DNA of 6,122 nt from ZCTH02-B3 sp036563895 (GCA_036563895.1 DATCLN010000117.1:1-6122); one strand, 5' to 3'; shown: positions 1 through 6,090, counted from the first letter of the stretch. Program-made: numbers and translations. Notes: generated from the sequence alone by a model not told the origin.

Positions 1-138
1 CCTTGGCCCGTGCGTTTGCCTCCGGCTTCCTTCAGATCCCGCCTCGCGGCAGGCACCCTTGCCTTTGGCTAATGGTAGGCGCTCGCCAGCCCCCATTCCG
101 GACTTTCACCGTAGAGATGACGCCCATGCTGGGCGTAC
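1..138 (-). mobile_element. Group II intron, class IIC-like, 5' end (domain I, partial)
   Basis: Read on the minus strand from 138 downwards, the sequence opens GTACGCCCAGCATGGGCG and continues through GGTGAAAGTCC (110-100), GGCAAGGGTG, a GCGA-capped stem (53-38) and ATCTGAAGGAAGC (37-25). This order of blocks matches, from memory, the 5' part of domain I of bacterial group IIC introns such as the Oceanobacillus iheyensis intron of known structure. Visible structure supports an RNA: CGCCC (135-131) pairs with GGGCG (125-121) around AGCAT, and CCTGCC pairs with GGCGGG around a GNRA-type GCGA loop. The element lies in the nrdJ direction immediately after a terminator hairpin, which is where class C introns insert. 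The window ends inside domain I, so the exon-binding sites, the reverse transcriptase/maturase and domains V-VI are not visible, and whether the intron is complete or active cannot be told. The exact 5' splice point (138) is inferred; the start reads GUACG instead of the usual GUGYG. Confidence 0.85.
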
Positions 139-139
139 C

Positions 140-175
140 AACAAAGAAGCGGCTGGCTCAATCACCAGCCGCTTC
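140..175 (-). terminator. Intrinsic terminator of nrdJ
   Basis: On the minus strand an 11-bp perfect stem, GAAGCGGCTGG (plus strand 146-156) against CCAGCCGCTTC (165-175), closes an 8-nt loop (157-164) and is followed by TTTGTT (145-140). It begins 6 nt after the nrdJ stop codon, so it is the natural 3' end of the nrdJ transcript. The T-tract is interrupted by a G and is cut off by the intron that begins at about 138, so the same hairpin also serves as the intron's 5' exon. Confidence 0.82.
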
Positions 176-181
176 CGCCTG

Positions 182-2791
182 TCACGAGCATCTGCTGTAA
201 CCGCAGTTGGCGCACGTCTTGCAGCCTTCCGCGCTGATGAGGGACGCCGAGCCGCAGGACGGGCACAGGTCCGCCGGCGCGTACGGCGCGACCGGACCGC
301 AGGAGCCCTGCGGGATCGGCCCGCCGTCGGCGGCCGGCCCGCTTCCCGCTCCGGGCGCCTGCGCGCCCGCCGCGGCGCCGTGGCCGTTGCCGCTCGTGAT
401 GCCGACGTGCATTTCCAGCGCCTTGGCCACGGCGTCGGCGATGGATTCCACGCGATTGGCGCCGAAGCCGATGGCGCCGGTGCCGCCGATGCCCTTCAGG
501 TGCTTGATGAGCAGCTGCACCTTGTTGCCGTGGTCGCCATAGCGCAGGAACAGCGAGCACACCCGGCCGAGGGCCTCCGACATGGCGAACACGTCGGAGC
601 CGGCCTTGCCGACGTTCAGGAAAATTTCGCCCGGGCTGCCGTCCAGGTCGTTGATGGTGATGTACGCCTTGCCGAAGGGCGTGTCGAACTTGTACGTGGC
701 GCCTTGCAGCACCTTCGGCCGGGACTTGTACTGCCGGTCGAGCACCGGTTCCGCGGCGGCTTTGGGGACCGCGGCCGGAGCCGGAGCGCCGGACGGCGCC
801 GCCTGCGCCTCACCGGCCGCCGGTGCGGAAGCTTCCGGCTGCCGCTCCTTCTTCCCGTCCTTCGCCGTGTGCAGCACCTGCGTGTCGCGGCTGCCGTCGC
901 GGTAGATGGTGACGCCCTTGCAGCCCAGCTCGAAGGCCAGTTCGTACAGCTTTTTCGTCTCCTCGATGGTGAAGTCCGCCGGGCAGTTGGCCGTCTTGGA
1001 GATCGAGCTGTCCACCCAGCGCTGGATGGCCGCCTGCACGCGGATGTGGTCTTCCGCGCTCAGGTCCATCGCCGTGACGAACCATTCCGGCAGCTCCTCG
1101 CCGGGATGGGCTTCCTTCCACTCCTGCACGATGGGCACGTACTGCTTGTCGAAGCCGAGGCGGCTTTGCCGGTAATATTCAAAGGCGAAGTATGGCTCGA
1201 TGCCCGTGGAGGTGCCCACCATGGTGCCGGTGGAGCCGGTGGGCGCCTGGGTGAGCACGGTGACGTTGCGCATGCCGCGCTTGCGGACCGCCTCCCCGAC
1301 TTCCGGGAACACCGACGTCATGTGTTTCATGAAGCCGCTTTGCAGGAACTTCTCGGCGTCGAACATCGGGAACGGGCCTTTCTCGGCGGCGATTTCCGTG
1401 GACGCCAGGTACGCCTCGCGGGCGATGAACCCGTACAGCTTGTCGAGGAACTCGAGGCTTTCCGGGCTGCCGTAGCGGATCTCCAGCCGGATGAGGAGTT
1501 CCGCCAGCCCCATGGTGCCGAGGCCGACGCGGCGTTCGTTTTTCTGGTTGCGCTCGTTTTGCGGGAAGTGGTACGGCGTCTTGTCGATGACGTTGTCCAG
1601 GAAGCGCACGGCGTACTTGACGACCCTGGACAGCTCGTCCCAGGCGACGTCGTGCTTTTCCGCGTCGTAGAACTTCGACAGGTTGATCGCCGACAGGTTG
1701 CAAACGCCCCACGCCGGCAGGCCCTGTTCGCCGCAGGGGTTGGTGCAGATGATCGGATTGAAGTACCAGCTGTTGGACATCTGGTTGTAGTATTCGATGA
1801 ACACGACGCCCGGTTCCGCCGACTTCCAGGCCGACTCGATGATCGTGTGCCAGATGTCGCGGGCCTTGAGGGTGCGGTAGTGGACGACCTTCTTGCCCAT
1901 CCGTTTCCACTTTTCCAGGTCGCCGTCCCACAGCTCGTTGTACTCCGGATCCGACGTGTCCGGGAACACCAGATCCCAGTCGAGGTCTTCCTTGACCGCC
2001 TTCATGAAGGCGTTGCTGATGCAGACGGACAGGTTGGCGTTGGTGAGCTGCCCCATCGTCTGCTTGACCGTGATGAAATCAAGCAGATCCGGATGCCAGT
2101 CGTTGATCATCAGCATGAGGGCGCCTCTGCGGCTGCCGCCCTGTTCGATGAGGCCGGTGGTGTAGCTGAACAGCCCGCCCCAGGAAACGGCGCCGCTCGA
2201 GGAGCCGTTCACCCCGCGCACCACGGCGCGGCGCGGCCGCAGCGACGACAGGTTGATGCCGACGCCGCCGCCCCGGGCCATGATTTCGGTCATTTCCGAA
2301 AGCGTTTCCATGATGCCGCCCCGGCTGTCATGCGGGGACGGAAGGACATAGCAGTTGAACAGCGTCAGCTCGTCGCTCACGCCGGCGCCCGCGGCGATCC
2401 GACCGCCCGGAACCAGCTTCCAGTCGTCCAGCATCCAGCGGAATTTCTCCCGCCATTCCTGCTGTTTCTCCGGCGTCGCTTCCACGGAAGCCATCGCCGC
2501 GGCGAGCCGGTCCCACATCTCCTCCGGCGTCTTCTCGACGGTGAGCGTCAGCTTGTCGATGGTCGTCTCCACGATTTCGCCGTCGCGCAGCCGGACCTTC
2601 ACATTGCGGCCGTTCCGCTCGATCACTTCCCCGACTTCCTTGGCGGGAAACTTCGGGTCGTCCTTGGTCAGCACAAGCACCGTGTCGCCGACCTTGGTGG
2701 CCGACGTGTCGGCATTCTTCCAGGCATAGCGGTCCAAGAAAATCTTTTCGCTCAGACCTTCCAACCGTTTCGTTTTGGTCGTCGGCTTCAA
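182..2791 (-). CDS. nrdJ: Adenosylcobalamin-dependent (class II) ribonucleotide reductase
   Basis: Reduces ribonucleotides to deoxyribonucleotides in the cytoplasm, using adenosylcobalamin to generate the catalytic thiyl radical. The 869-residue protein has the class II core: redox Cys147 in LFNCYVLP, NLSV at 253-256, NPCGE at 351-355 (catalytic Asn351, thiyl Cys353, Glu355), the partner Cys364 in VCNLSAINL, the PTGSTGT..TSTGIEP phosphate-binding stretch at 517-533, and GCKGVTIYRDGSR at about 623-635. An Ala/Pro-rich linker (about 649-684) leads to a TSCPD domain (about 695-794). A second Gly/Ala-rich linker then leads to a C-terminal ribbon with six cysteines (843, 846, 857, 860, 863, 868) in CPSCG..CKTCANCG..C form, likely the zinc site and redox relay. 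Start: TTG at 2791, 7 nt after GGGAGGGG. An in-frame TTG at 2845 would add 18 residues of repeat-derived ESGE sequence and has no comparable ribosome site. The gene is single, under NrdR operators, and ends in its own terminator. Confidence 0.95.
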   Translation of the reverse strand: MKPTTKTKRLEGLSEKIFLDRYAWKNADTSATKVGDTVLVLTKDDPKFPAKEVGEVIERNGRNVKVRLRDGEIVETTIDKLTLTVEKTPEEMWDRLAAAMASVEATPEKQQEWREKFRWMLDDWKLVPGGRIAAGAGVSDELTLFNCYVLPSPHDSRGGIMETLSEMTEIMARGGGVGINLSSLRPRRAVVRGVNGSSSGAVSWGGLFSYTTGLIEQGGSRRGALMLMINDWHPDLLDFITVKQTMGQLTNANLSVCISNAFMKAVKEDLDWDLVFPDTSDPEYNELWDGDLEKWKRMGKKVVHYRTLKARDIWHTIIESAWKSAEPGVVFIEYYNQMSNSWYFNPIICTNPCGEQGLPAWGVCNLSAINLSKFYDAEKHDVAWDELSRVVKYAVRFLDNVIDKTPYHFPQNERNQKNERRVGLGTMGLAELLIRLEIRYGSPESLEFLDKLYGFIAREAYLASTEIAAEKGPFPMFDAEKFLQSGFMKHMTSVFPEVGEAVRKRGMRNVTVLTQAPTGSTGTMVGTSTGIEPYFAFEYYRQSRLGFDKQYVPIVQEWKEAHPGEELPEWFVTAMDLSAEDHIRVQAAIQRWVDSSISKTANCPADFTIEETKKLYELAFELGCKGVTIYRDGSRDTQVLHTAKDGKKERQPEASAPAAGEAQAAPSGAPAPAAVPKAAAEPVLDRQYKSRPKVLQGATYKFDTPFGKAYITINDLDGSPGEIFLNVGKAGSDVFAMSEALGRVCSLFLRYGDHGNKVQLLIKHLKGIGGTGAIGFGANRVESIADAVAKALEMHVGITSGNGHGAAAGAQAPGAGSGPAADGGPIPQGSCGPVAPYAPADLCPSCGSASLISAEGCKTCANCGYSRCS

Positions 2792-2865
2792 ATGGGCCCC
2801 TCCCGCTTCGCCAGATTTTTCGCCGGATTCTTCGCCGGATTCCAATAAGCAGTGGCATGTATCAT
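2788..2865 (-). CDS. Possible 25-codon leader ORF overlapping the nrdJ start (speculative)
   Basis: An ATG at 2865 on the minus strand opens a frame of 25 codons (MIHATAYWNPAK..., with NPAK, NPAK, NLAK from the 12-bp repeats) that stops at TGA 2790-2788. It thereby overlaps the nrdJ TTG start in a TTGA junction. It lies downstream of the predicted transcription start and would be translated in the nrdJ leader mRNA. The overlap resembles translational coupling, but no convincing Shine-Dalgarno precedes the ATG and the coding content is repeat-derived. It may well be chance. Confidence 0.15.
   Translation of the reverse strand: MIHATAYWNPAKNPAKNLAKREGPI
2797..2804 (-). promoter_or_regulatory. 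Ribosome binding site deciding the nrdJ TTG start
   Basis: On the minus strand GGGAGGGG lies 7 nt (counted from its GGAGG core, 2803-2799) upstream of TTG at 2791. This is the best Shine-Dalgarno in the leader and the reason for choosing this start over the more upstream in-frame TTG at 2845. Confidence 0.75.
2807..2842 (-). repeat. Three tandem 12-bp repeats in the nrdJ leader
   Basis: Minus-strand units GAATCCGGCGAA (2842-2831), GAATCCGGCGAA (2830-2819) and AAATCTGGCGAA (2818-2807) follow one another without gaps, the third with two changes. A related piece, TCGCCGGATT on the plus strand at 2879-2888, lies at the edge of the proximal NrdR box. The repeats end 2 bp before the nrdJ ribosome binding site. 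Function unknown; slippage-generated leader DNA is the simplest explanation. Confidence 0.8.
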
Positions 2866-2886
2866 TTTGCCATATTTCTCGCCGGA

Positions 2887-2902
2887 TTACAATATCTTGT
2901 GG
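2887..2902. promoter_or_regulatory. NrdR box, promoter-proximal to nrdJ
   Basis: The 16-bp near-palindrome TTACAATATCTTGTGG fits the known NrdR box consensus (ACAC-w-ATATAT-w-GTGT type). It lies just downstream of the nrdJ -10 hexamer, over the expected early transcribed region. Its core (2889-2901) is the exact reverse complement of the core of the second box at 2921-2933. NrdR is the zinc-ribbon/ATP-cone repressor of ribonucleotide reductase genes in bacteria; its own gene is not in this window. Confidence 0.85.
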
Positions 2903-2911
2903 TCGACAGCC

Positions 2912-2917
2912 ATTATA
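2912..2917 (-). promoter_or_regulatory. -10 element of the nrdJ promoter
   Basis: The minus strand reads TATAAT, a perfect sigma-A type -10 hexamer, placed exactly between the two NrdR boxes. Transcription would start near 2905, leaving a leader of about 115 nt before the TTG start codon. The position 17 bp upstream (2940-2935, CCGATT) is a poor -35 match, so the -35 contact is weak or unrecognised; this region abuts the distal NrdR box. Confidence 0.75.
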
Positions 2918-2919
2918 CT

Positions 2920-2935
2920 ACACAAGATATTGTGA
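2920..2935. promoter_or_regulatory. NrdR box, promoter-distal to nrdJ
   Basis: ACACAAGATATTGTGA closely matches the NrdR box consensus. It covers the spacer between -10 and -35 of the nrdJ promoter. The start-to-start distance to the proximal box is 33 bp with a 17-bp linker, close to three helical turns, so both sites face the same side of the helix. That is the spacing known for cooperative NrdR binding and implies repression of nrdJ by promoter occlusion. Confidence 0.87.
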
Positions 2936-3193
2936 ATCGGCCAGACCGGCAACATGGTGAAATTTGGCGGTTATTGTCGCGTTATCGCGGCCTCGCTTTC
3001 GATTTCTCATTCGCGCTCCCTTTTTTGTCTTGCCGCAAAAATGATTCCAACGTCCCATTCCGCGCCCCTCCTTTGAAGGATCAACAGGGAGAAAAGGACC
3101 ATTCCGTCCCGCCCGCCGCCGTCTGTTTTGAAAAGTTTCCCTCGCGTCCATACTACGAATGCGCTCTTTTTTTCCCGCGGACCAAAACGGTAT
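2936..3193. other. Intergenic leader region of the helicase operon; no gene seen
   Basis: This part of the divergent intergenic region is less GC-rich than the flanking genes and carries T-runs at 3021-3026 and 3167-3173. No convincing gene is present: the open frame on the plus strand runs straight through the nrdJ promoter and lacks a ribosome site. The helicase promoter must lie here. The best candidate I see is TTGAAA (3128-3133) with CATACT (3149-3154), but the 15-bp spacer and 4/6 match make it weak. A small inverted repeat TCCTT-TG-AAGGA lies at 3069-3080. I recognise no riboswitch or T-box. Confidence 0.4.
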
Positions 3194-3203
3194 GGGGAGG
3201 AGG
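3194..3203 (+). promoter_or_regulatory. Ribosome binding site deciding the helicase GTG start
   Basis: GGGGAGGAGG ends 8 nt before GTG at 3212. This near-perfect Shine-Dalgarno fixes the start there and rules out the in-frame TTG at 3128, which would add 28 residues without family resemblance. Confidence 0.85.
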
Positions 3204-3211
3204 AACGTTTC

Positions 3212-4942
3212 GTGCATACCCTTGAAAATATTCCGCCCGCCGCGGAGGCCGGACGGCGCGTGCATCCCCTGGTGGAACTGCGCGTGGACCGGTCCGCCTT
3301 CGAGGAACTGGAGCGTCGCCTGGAAAACAACGGGCCGTGGGACAACTGGACGCTCTACCGGCTCGCCTGGGAAGCCGAACAGGCGATGCGCATCGGGGAC
3401 TTTCACGAGCTGTGGTCCCTGCGCATGCTGCCCCGCTTCACGCCGCTGCCGCACCAGACGGAAACGGCGAAGCGGGTGCTCCACGAAATGCACGGCCGGG
3501 CCATTCTGGCCGACGAAGTGGGCCTCGGCAAGACCATCGAAGCCGGCCTGGTGCTGAAGGAATACATCGTGCGAGGCCTCGTCCGGACCGCGCTGATCCT
3601 CGTCCCGTCGTCGCTGGTGCTGCAGTGGGTGCGAGAACTGATCGAGAAGTTCGGCATTCCCGCCGTCGCCCAGAAAAAACCGCATCACTGGGACAACGCC
3701 GTGGTGGTCGCCTCCATCGACACGGCCAAGCGCGAACCGCACCGGAGCCGCCTGCTGGAACGGGAATACGACATGCTGATCATCGACGAGGCCCACAAGC
3801 TGAAAAACAAGCGCACCGGCAACTACAAATTCGCCTGCGAACTGCGCAAGAAATACTGCCTGCTGCTTACCGCCACCCCCGTGCAGAACGACATGGGCGA
3901 GCTGTACAACCTCATCACGGTGCTCAAGCCCGGGCAGCTCGGCGGCGAGTCGGAGTTTTCCGCCACCTTCGTCGCCGACCGGCGGGTGCCGAAAAACCGG
4001 GAGCTGCTCCAGGAAGCCCTCGGACGGGTAATGATCCGCAACCGCCGCGATGGCAGCGACATCCGCCATCCGCGCCGGTTCGTCACCACCGTGCCGCTCA
4101 CCCTGTCTCCCGACGAGCGGGCCCTGTACGACGGCGTCACCGAGTACGTGCGCAGCAGCGCCCGCGAGGCCGGTCTCGGCACCGCCTCCGCCCTGCAGCT
4201 CGTCACGCTGCAGCGGGAAGTGTGCTCGAGCCGCGACGCGGTTTTCCTTACGCTGTTCAACATTTTCAAAAAAGCCGAAGAAGGCTCCGCGCTGCGCGAC
4301 CGGGTCGGACGCCTGGTGGAACTCATCAAAGGGGTCAAGGCCAACACGAAGGCGGAGAAGACGCTGGAACTCATCCGCGGCATGGACGGCAAGGTCGTGG
4401 TGTTTACGGAATACCGGGCCACCCAGGATTACCTCATGCGGTTTTTCGCGGAACACGGGCTCACGGCGGTGCCGTACCGGGGCGGCATGAACCGGGGCAA
4501 AAAAGACTGGATGATGGAGCTGTTCCGCCGCCGCGCCCGGGTGCTGGTGGCCACCGAAGCCGGCGGGGAGGGCATCAACCTGCAATTTTGCAACCATATC
4601 ATCAACTTCGACCTGCCGTGGAACCCCATGCGCATCGAACAGCGGATCGGCCGGGTGTACCGGCTCGGCCAGACCGAGGACGTGCACATCCACAACCTGT
4701 GCACCCTCGGGACGATCGAGGAACATATCGTGCGGCTTCTGCACGAAAAGATCAACATGTTTGAAATGGTCATCGGCGAACTGGAAGAAATCATCCATGA
4801 CCTGGAACGGGAAGAGACGCTGGAGCGCCGGCTGGCGCGCCTGTTCCTGGAAGCGGAAGGGGAAGGCGATTTGCGGAGGGGAATCGACAGCCTGGGCGAC
4901 GCCATCGTCGGCCTGAGCCGCCAGAGGAGGCGGAAAAGGTGA
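3212..4942 (+). CDS. yqhH: SNF2/HepA-family DEAD/DEAH-type helicase (YqhH-like)
   Basis: A 576-residue ATP-dependent translocase of the SNF2 group of superfamily 2, expected to act on DNA or a protein-nucleic acid complex in the cytoplasm; the substrate is unknown. Motifs in order: PLPHQ (Q-like) near 78-82, Walker A DEVGLGKTIEAG at 101-112 with Lys107, motif Ia ILVPSSLVLQW, DEAH at 192-195, TATPVQND at 220-227, VVVFTEYR at 395-402, ATEAGGEGINLQ at 447-458, and motif VI EQRIGRVYRLGQ at 476-487. All ATPase residues look intact. No extra DNA-binding or nuclease domain is visible: the protein is essentially a bare two-lobe motor with a charged, helical C-terminus ending QRRRKR. Length and next-door YqhG point to the Bacillus YqhH family rather than the much longer RapA. 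In B. subtilis, as I recall, the pair lies next to the glycine-cleavage operon; here the divergent neighbour is nrdJ. Starts at GTG after GGGGAGGAGG. Confidence 0.88.
   Translation: MHTLENIPPAAEAGRRVHPLVELRVDRSAFEELERRLENNGPWDNWTLYRLAWEAEQAMRIGDFHELWSLRMLPRFTPLPHQTETAKRVLHEMHGRAILADEVGLGKTIEAGLVLKEYIVRGLVRTALILVPSSLVLQWVRELIEKFGIPAVAQKKPHHWDNAVVVASIDTAKREPHRSRLLEREYDMLIIDEAHKLKNKRTGNYKFACELRKKYCLLLTATPVQNDMGELYNLITVLKPGQLGGESEFSATFVADRRVPKNRELLQEALGRVMIRNRRDGSDIRHPRRFVTTVPLTLSPDERALYDGVTEYVRSSAREAGLGTASALQLVTLQREVCSSRDAVFLTLFNIFKKAEEGSALRDRVGRLVELIKGVKANTKAEKTLELIRGMDGKVVVFTEYRATQDYLMRFFAEHGLTAVPYRGGMNRGKKDWMMELFRRRARVLVATEAGGEGINLQFCNHIINFDLPWNPMRIEQRIGRVYRLGQTEDVHIHNLCTLGTIEEHIVRLLHEKINMFEMVIGELEEIIHDLEREETLERRLARLFLEAEGEGDLRRGIDSLGDAIVGLSRQRRRKR
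4924..4930 (+). promoter_or_regulatory. Ribosome binding site for yqhG inside the helicase end
   Basis: GAGGAGG lies 8 nt before the GTG at 4939, within the last codons of the helicase gene. It supports the GTG start and translational coupling through the GTGA overlap. Confidence 0.8.
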
Positions 4943-5922
4943 ACGGCGGGGAGGTGGCGCGGTTCGTCGTCTCCTTTCTCGAGCAGACCGGGTGCCATAT
5001 CATCGAGCGGAGCCCGACCCATGTCGTCGTGAAGCTGTCCCCGGAAGCCGACCGGGCGCTCACCAACCGGCCGTTTTACTGGAGCTTCGTGGACCGCACC
5101 GGCGCCGAGCCGGAAACGATGACGTTCGCGTGGTATTTCGAGCCGCCGGACACGCCGGCTTCGCCTGCGCCTGCAGCTTCTGCGCCGGCTTTGTCTGCCG
5201 CGGCTGTGCCTGCTCCGGGATCGGCGGGATTTTCCTTTGCATCGGGTGCGGCGGGAACCGGCGTCACGGGGGCAACGGCGGGAACGGCGGCGCTTCCCCT
5301 GCCCGGCGGGCGCGTCCTGACCGAATATCTCCATTTCGGTTCCGCCCGGCTCCACCAGATCTTCGACTATGTCCGCCAGCGCGGCCGGAACGTGCTTCTG
5401 TTTGCGGAACCGCCCCGGGGCGGCCGCGCCGCGGACCCGTTTTCCCGCGCGTACACCGCCTGGCTCGGCGTGAACTTCAAGGTCACCTGCGAATGCGACA
5501 TGAAACGCGAGGATTTGTACAGCTGGGGCATCTCCCTGGCCACCGGCGTCATCGATGAAAATTTCGGGGAGCGGCTGCAGGCGTGCAGACTGACCGCGCG
5601 CCTCTCCCCGGAAATCCGGCTCCTCCGGAGCACGCTCACGCCGCGCAAGGGCATGGCGCGGCTGGAAGCCCATTTGGAGCGCAAGCTCCGGCGCGGCGAT
5701 TTCTCCTGGGCCGTGGAAGCGGAGGAACGGCGCCGGGAGGAACGGCAGCGGGTGGCAAACTATTACCGGCAGCTGATCGAGCGGGCGGACAGCGGGGAGC
5801 AAAGGCGGGCGCTCGAGGAGCGGCTGAAAAACCGCGAGGCGGAAATCGACTGGCAGTACCGCCCGCGCATGACGGTAACCGTCATCAATTGCGGCATCTT
5901 TCATTTCCCCGGCATCGACTGA
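4939..5922 (+). CDS. yqhG: YqhG-family protein of unknown function
   Basis: A 327-residue protein that resembles Bacillus YqhG, a family with no known function. Family-like blocks are NRPFYWSFVDRTG (43-55), LHFGSARLHQIF (131-142), WLGVNFKVTCECDMKREDL (175-193), a long charged helical stretch (about 240-305, with possible coiled-coil character) and the end TVTVINCGIF (312-321). No signal peptide, membrane segment or catalytic motif is seen, so it is probably cytoplasmic. Residues 69-122 are an Ala/Pro/Gly/Ser/Thr-rich low-complexity insert that separates the N-terminal block from the rest and accounts for the excess over the roughly 260 residues I recall for Bacillus members. The GTG start overlaps the helicase stop by 4 nt (GTGA), so the two are almost certainly co-expressed. 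A partner or adaptor of the helicase is a reasonable inference, not shown by the sequence. Confidence 0.82.
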   Translation: MNGGEVARFVVSFLEQTGCHIIERSPTHVVVKLSPEADRALTNRPFYWSFVDRTGAEPETMTFAWYFEPPDTPASPAPAASAPALSAAAVPAPGSAGFSFASGAAGTGVTGATAGTAALPLPGGRVLTEYLHFGSARLHQIFDYVRQRGRNVLLFAEPPRGGRAADPFSRAYTAWLGVNFKVTCECDMKREDLYSWGISLATGVIDENFGERLQACRLTARLSPEIRLLRSTLTPRKGMARLEAHLERKLRRGDFSWAVEAEERRREERQRVANYYRQLIERADSGEQRRALEERLKNREAEIDWQYRPRMTVTVINCGIFHFPGID

Positions 5923-5960
5923 CCGCTTCAGACGCCGGGGCCGCCGATCCGCCAAAAATA

Positions 5961-5981
5961 GAAGCGCATCCGGGGCGCTTT
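5961..5981. terminator. Weak hairpin after yqhG, possible terminator
   Basis: AAGCGC (5962-5967) pairs with GCGCTT (5975-5980) around a 7-nt loop, with a possible extra G-T pair outside. For plus-strand transcripts the following bases are TTCCCTG, a poor T-tract. Read on the minus strand, the hairpin is followed by TATTTTT, a better one. It may end the helicase/yqhG operon weakly, or stop antisense transcription. Confidence 0.35.
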
Positions 5982-6043
5982 CCCTGACACGTTCCAACAG
6001 CTTTTTAAGGCCGCTTCACGCTACACTGGAAGTCCCGGGGCTT

Positions 6044-6056
6044 GTCCGCCGCGGAC
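6044..6056. repeat. Small inverted repeat upstream of the last gene
   Basis: GTCCG and CGGAC flank a 3-nt CCG loop about 35 bp before the ATG at 6091. It has no T-tract and no recognised operator identity. The surrounding stretch (5982-6080) shows no gene and no convincing promoter; TACACT at 6022-6027 is only a 4/6 match to a -10 box without a -35 partner. Confidence 0.3.
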
Positions 6057-6080
6057 CCGCTCCGAAAACCAAAGCAAAGC

Positions 6081-6086
6081 AGGTGA
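6081..6086 (+). promoter_or_regulatory. Ribosome binding site for the gene at 6091
   Basis: AGGTGA lies 4 nt before ATG 6091 and matches the 3' half of the full AAGGAGGTGA Shine-Dalgarno, which explains the short apparent spacing. Confidence 0.5.
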
Positions 6087-6090
6087 GACG

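Noticed and set aside
3..200. Small plus-strand ORF (65 codons) at the left edge
   Set aside because: It is antisense to the group II intron and the nrdJ terminator. The sequence is conserved because of the intron RNA, which often produces spurious annotated peptides.
59..2848. 929-codon open frame on the plus strand opposite nrdJ
   Set aside because: It is an antisense shadow of a conserved gene in high-GC DNA: Arg/Ala/Gly/Val-rich, no recognisable domain, and it runs across the terminator and intron boundary. NrdJ on the other strand explains the constraint.
2889..2933. 13-bp inverted repeat read as a terminator or attenuator hairpin
   Set aside because: The arms individually are near-palindromic NrdR boxes, the repeat encloses a TATAAT, and no T-tract follows on either strand; operator function explains it better.
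2857..3225. 122-codon plus-strand ORF in the intergenic region
   Set aside because: It crosses the NrdR boxes and the nrdJ promoter, lacks a Shine-Dalgarno and overlaps the helicase start; composition is not protein-like.
5872..5884. GACGGTAACCGTC palindrome
   Set aside because: It lies within conserved coding sequence near the end of yqhG and is short enough to be chance.
3212..5922. Helicase/YqhG as part of a phage-defence system (for example DISARM-like)
   Set aside because: No methylase, nuclease, phospholipase or DUF1998-type partner is present, and the pair resembles a conserved housekeeping locus of Bacillales; only the SNF2 fold is shared.
2918..5997. Long minus-strand open frames opposite the helicase and yqhG (2918-4798 and 4429-5997)
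   Set aside because: They are shadows with low-complexity composition and no family motif, overlapping each other and the nrdJ promoter; the plus-strand genes have intact motifs and strong ribosome sites.
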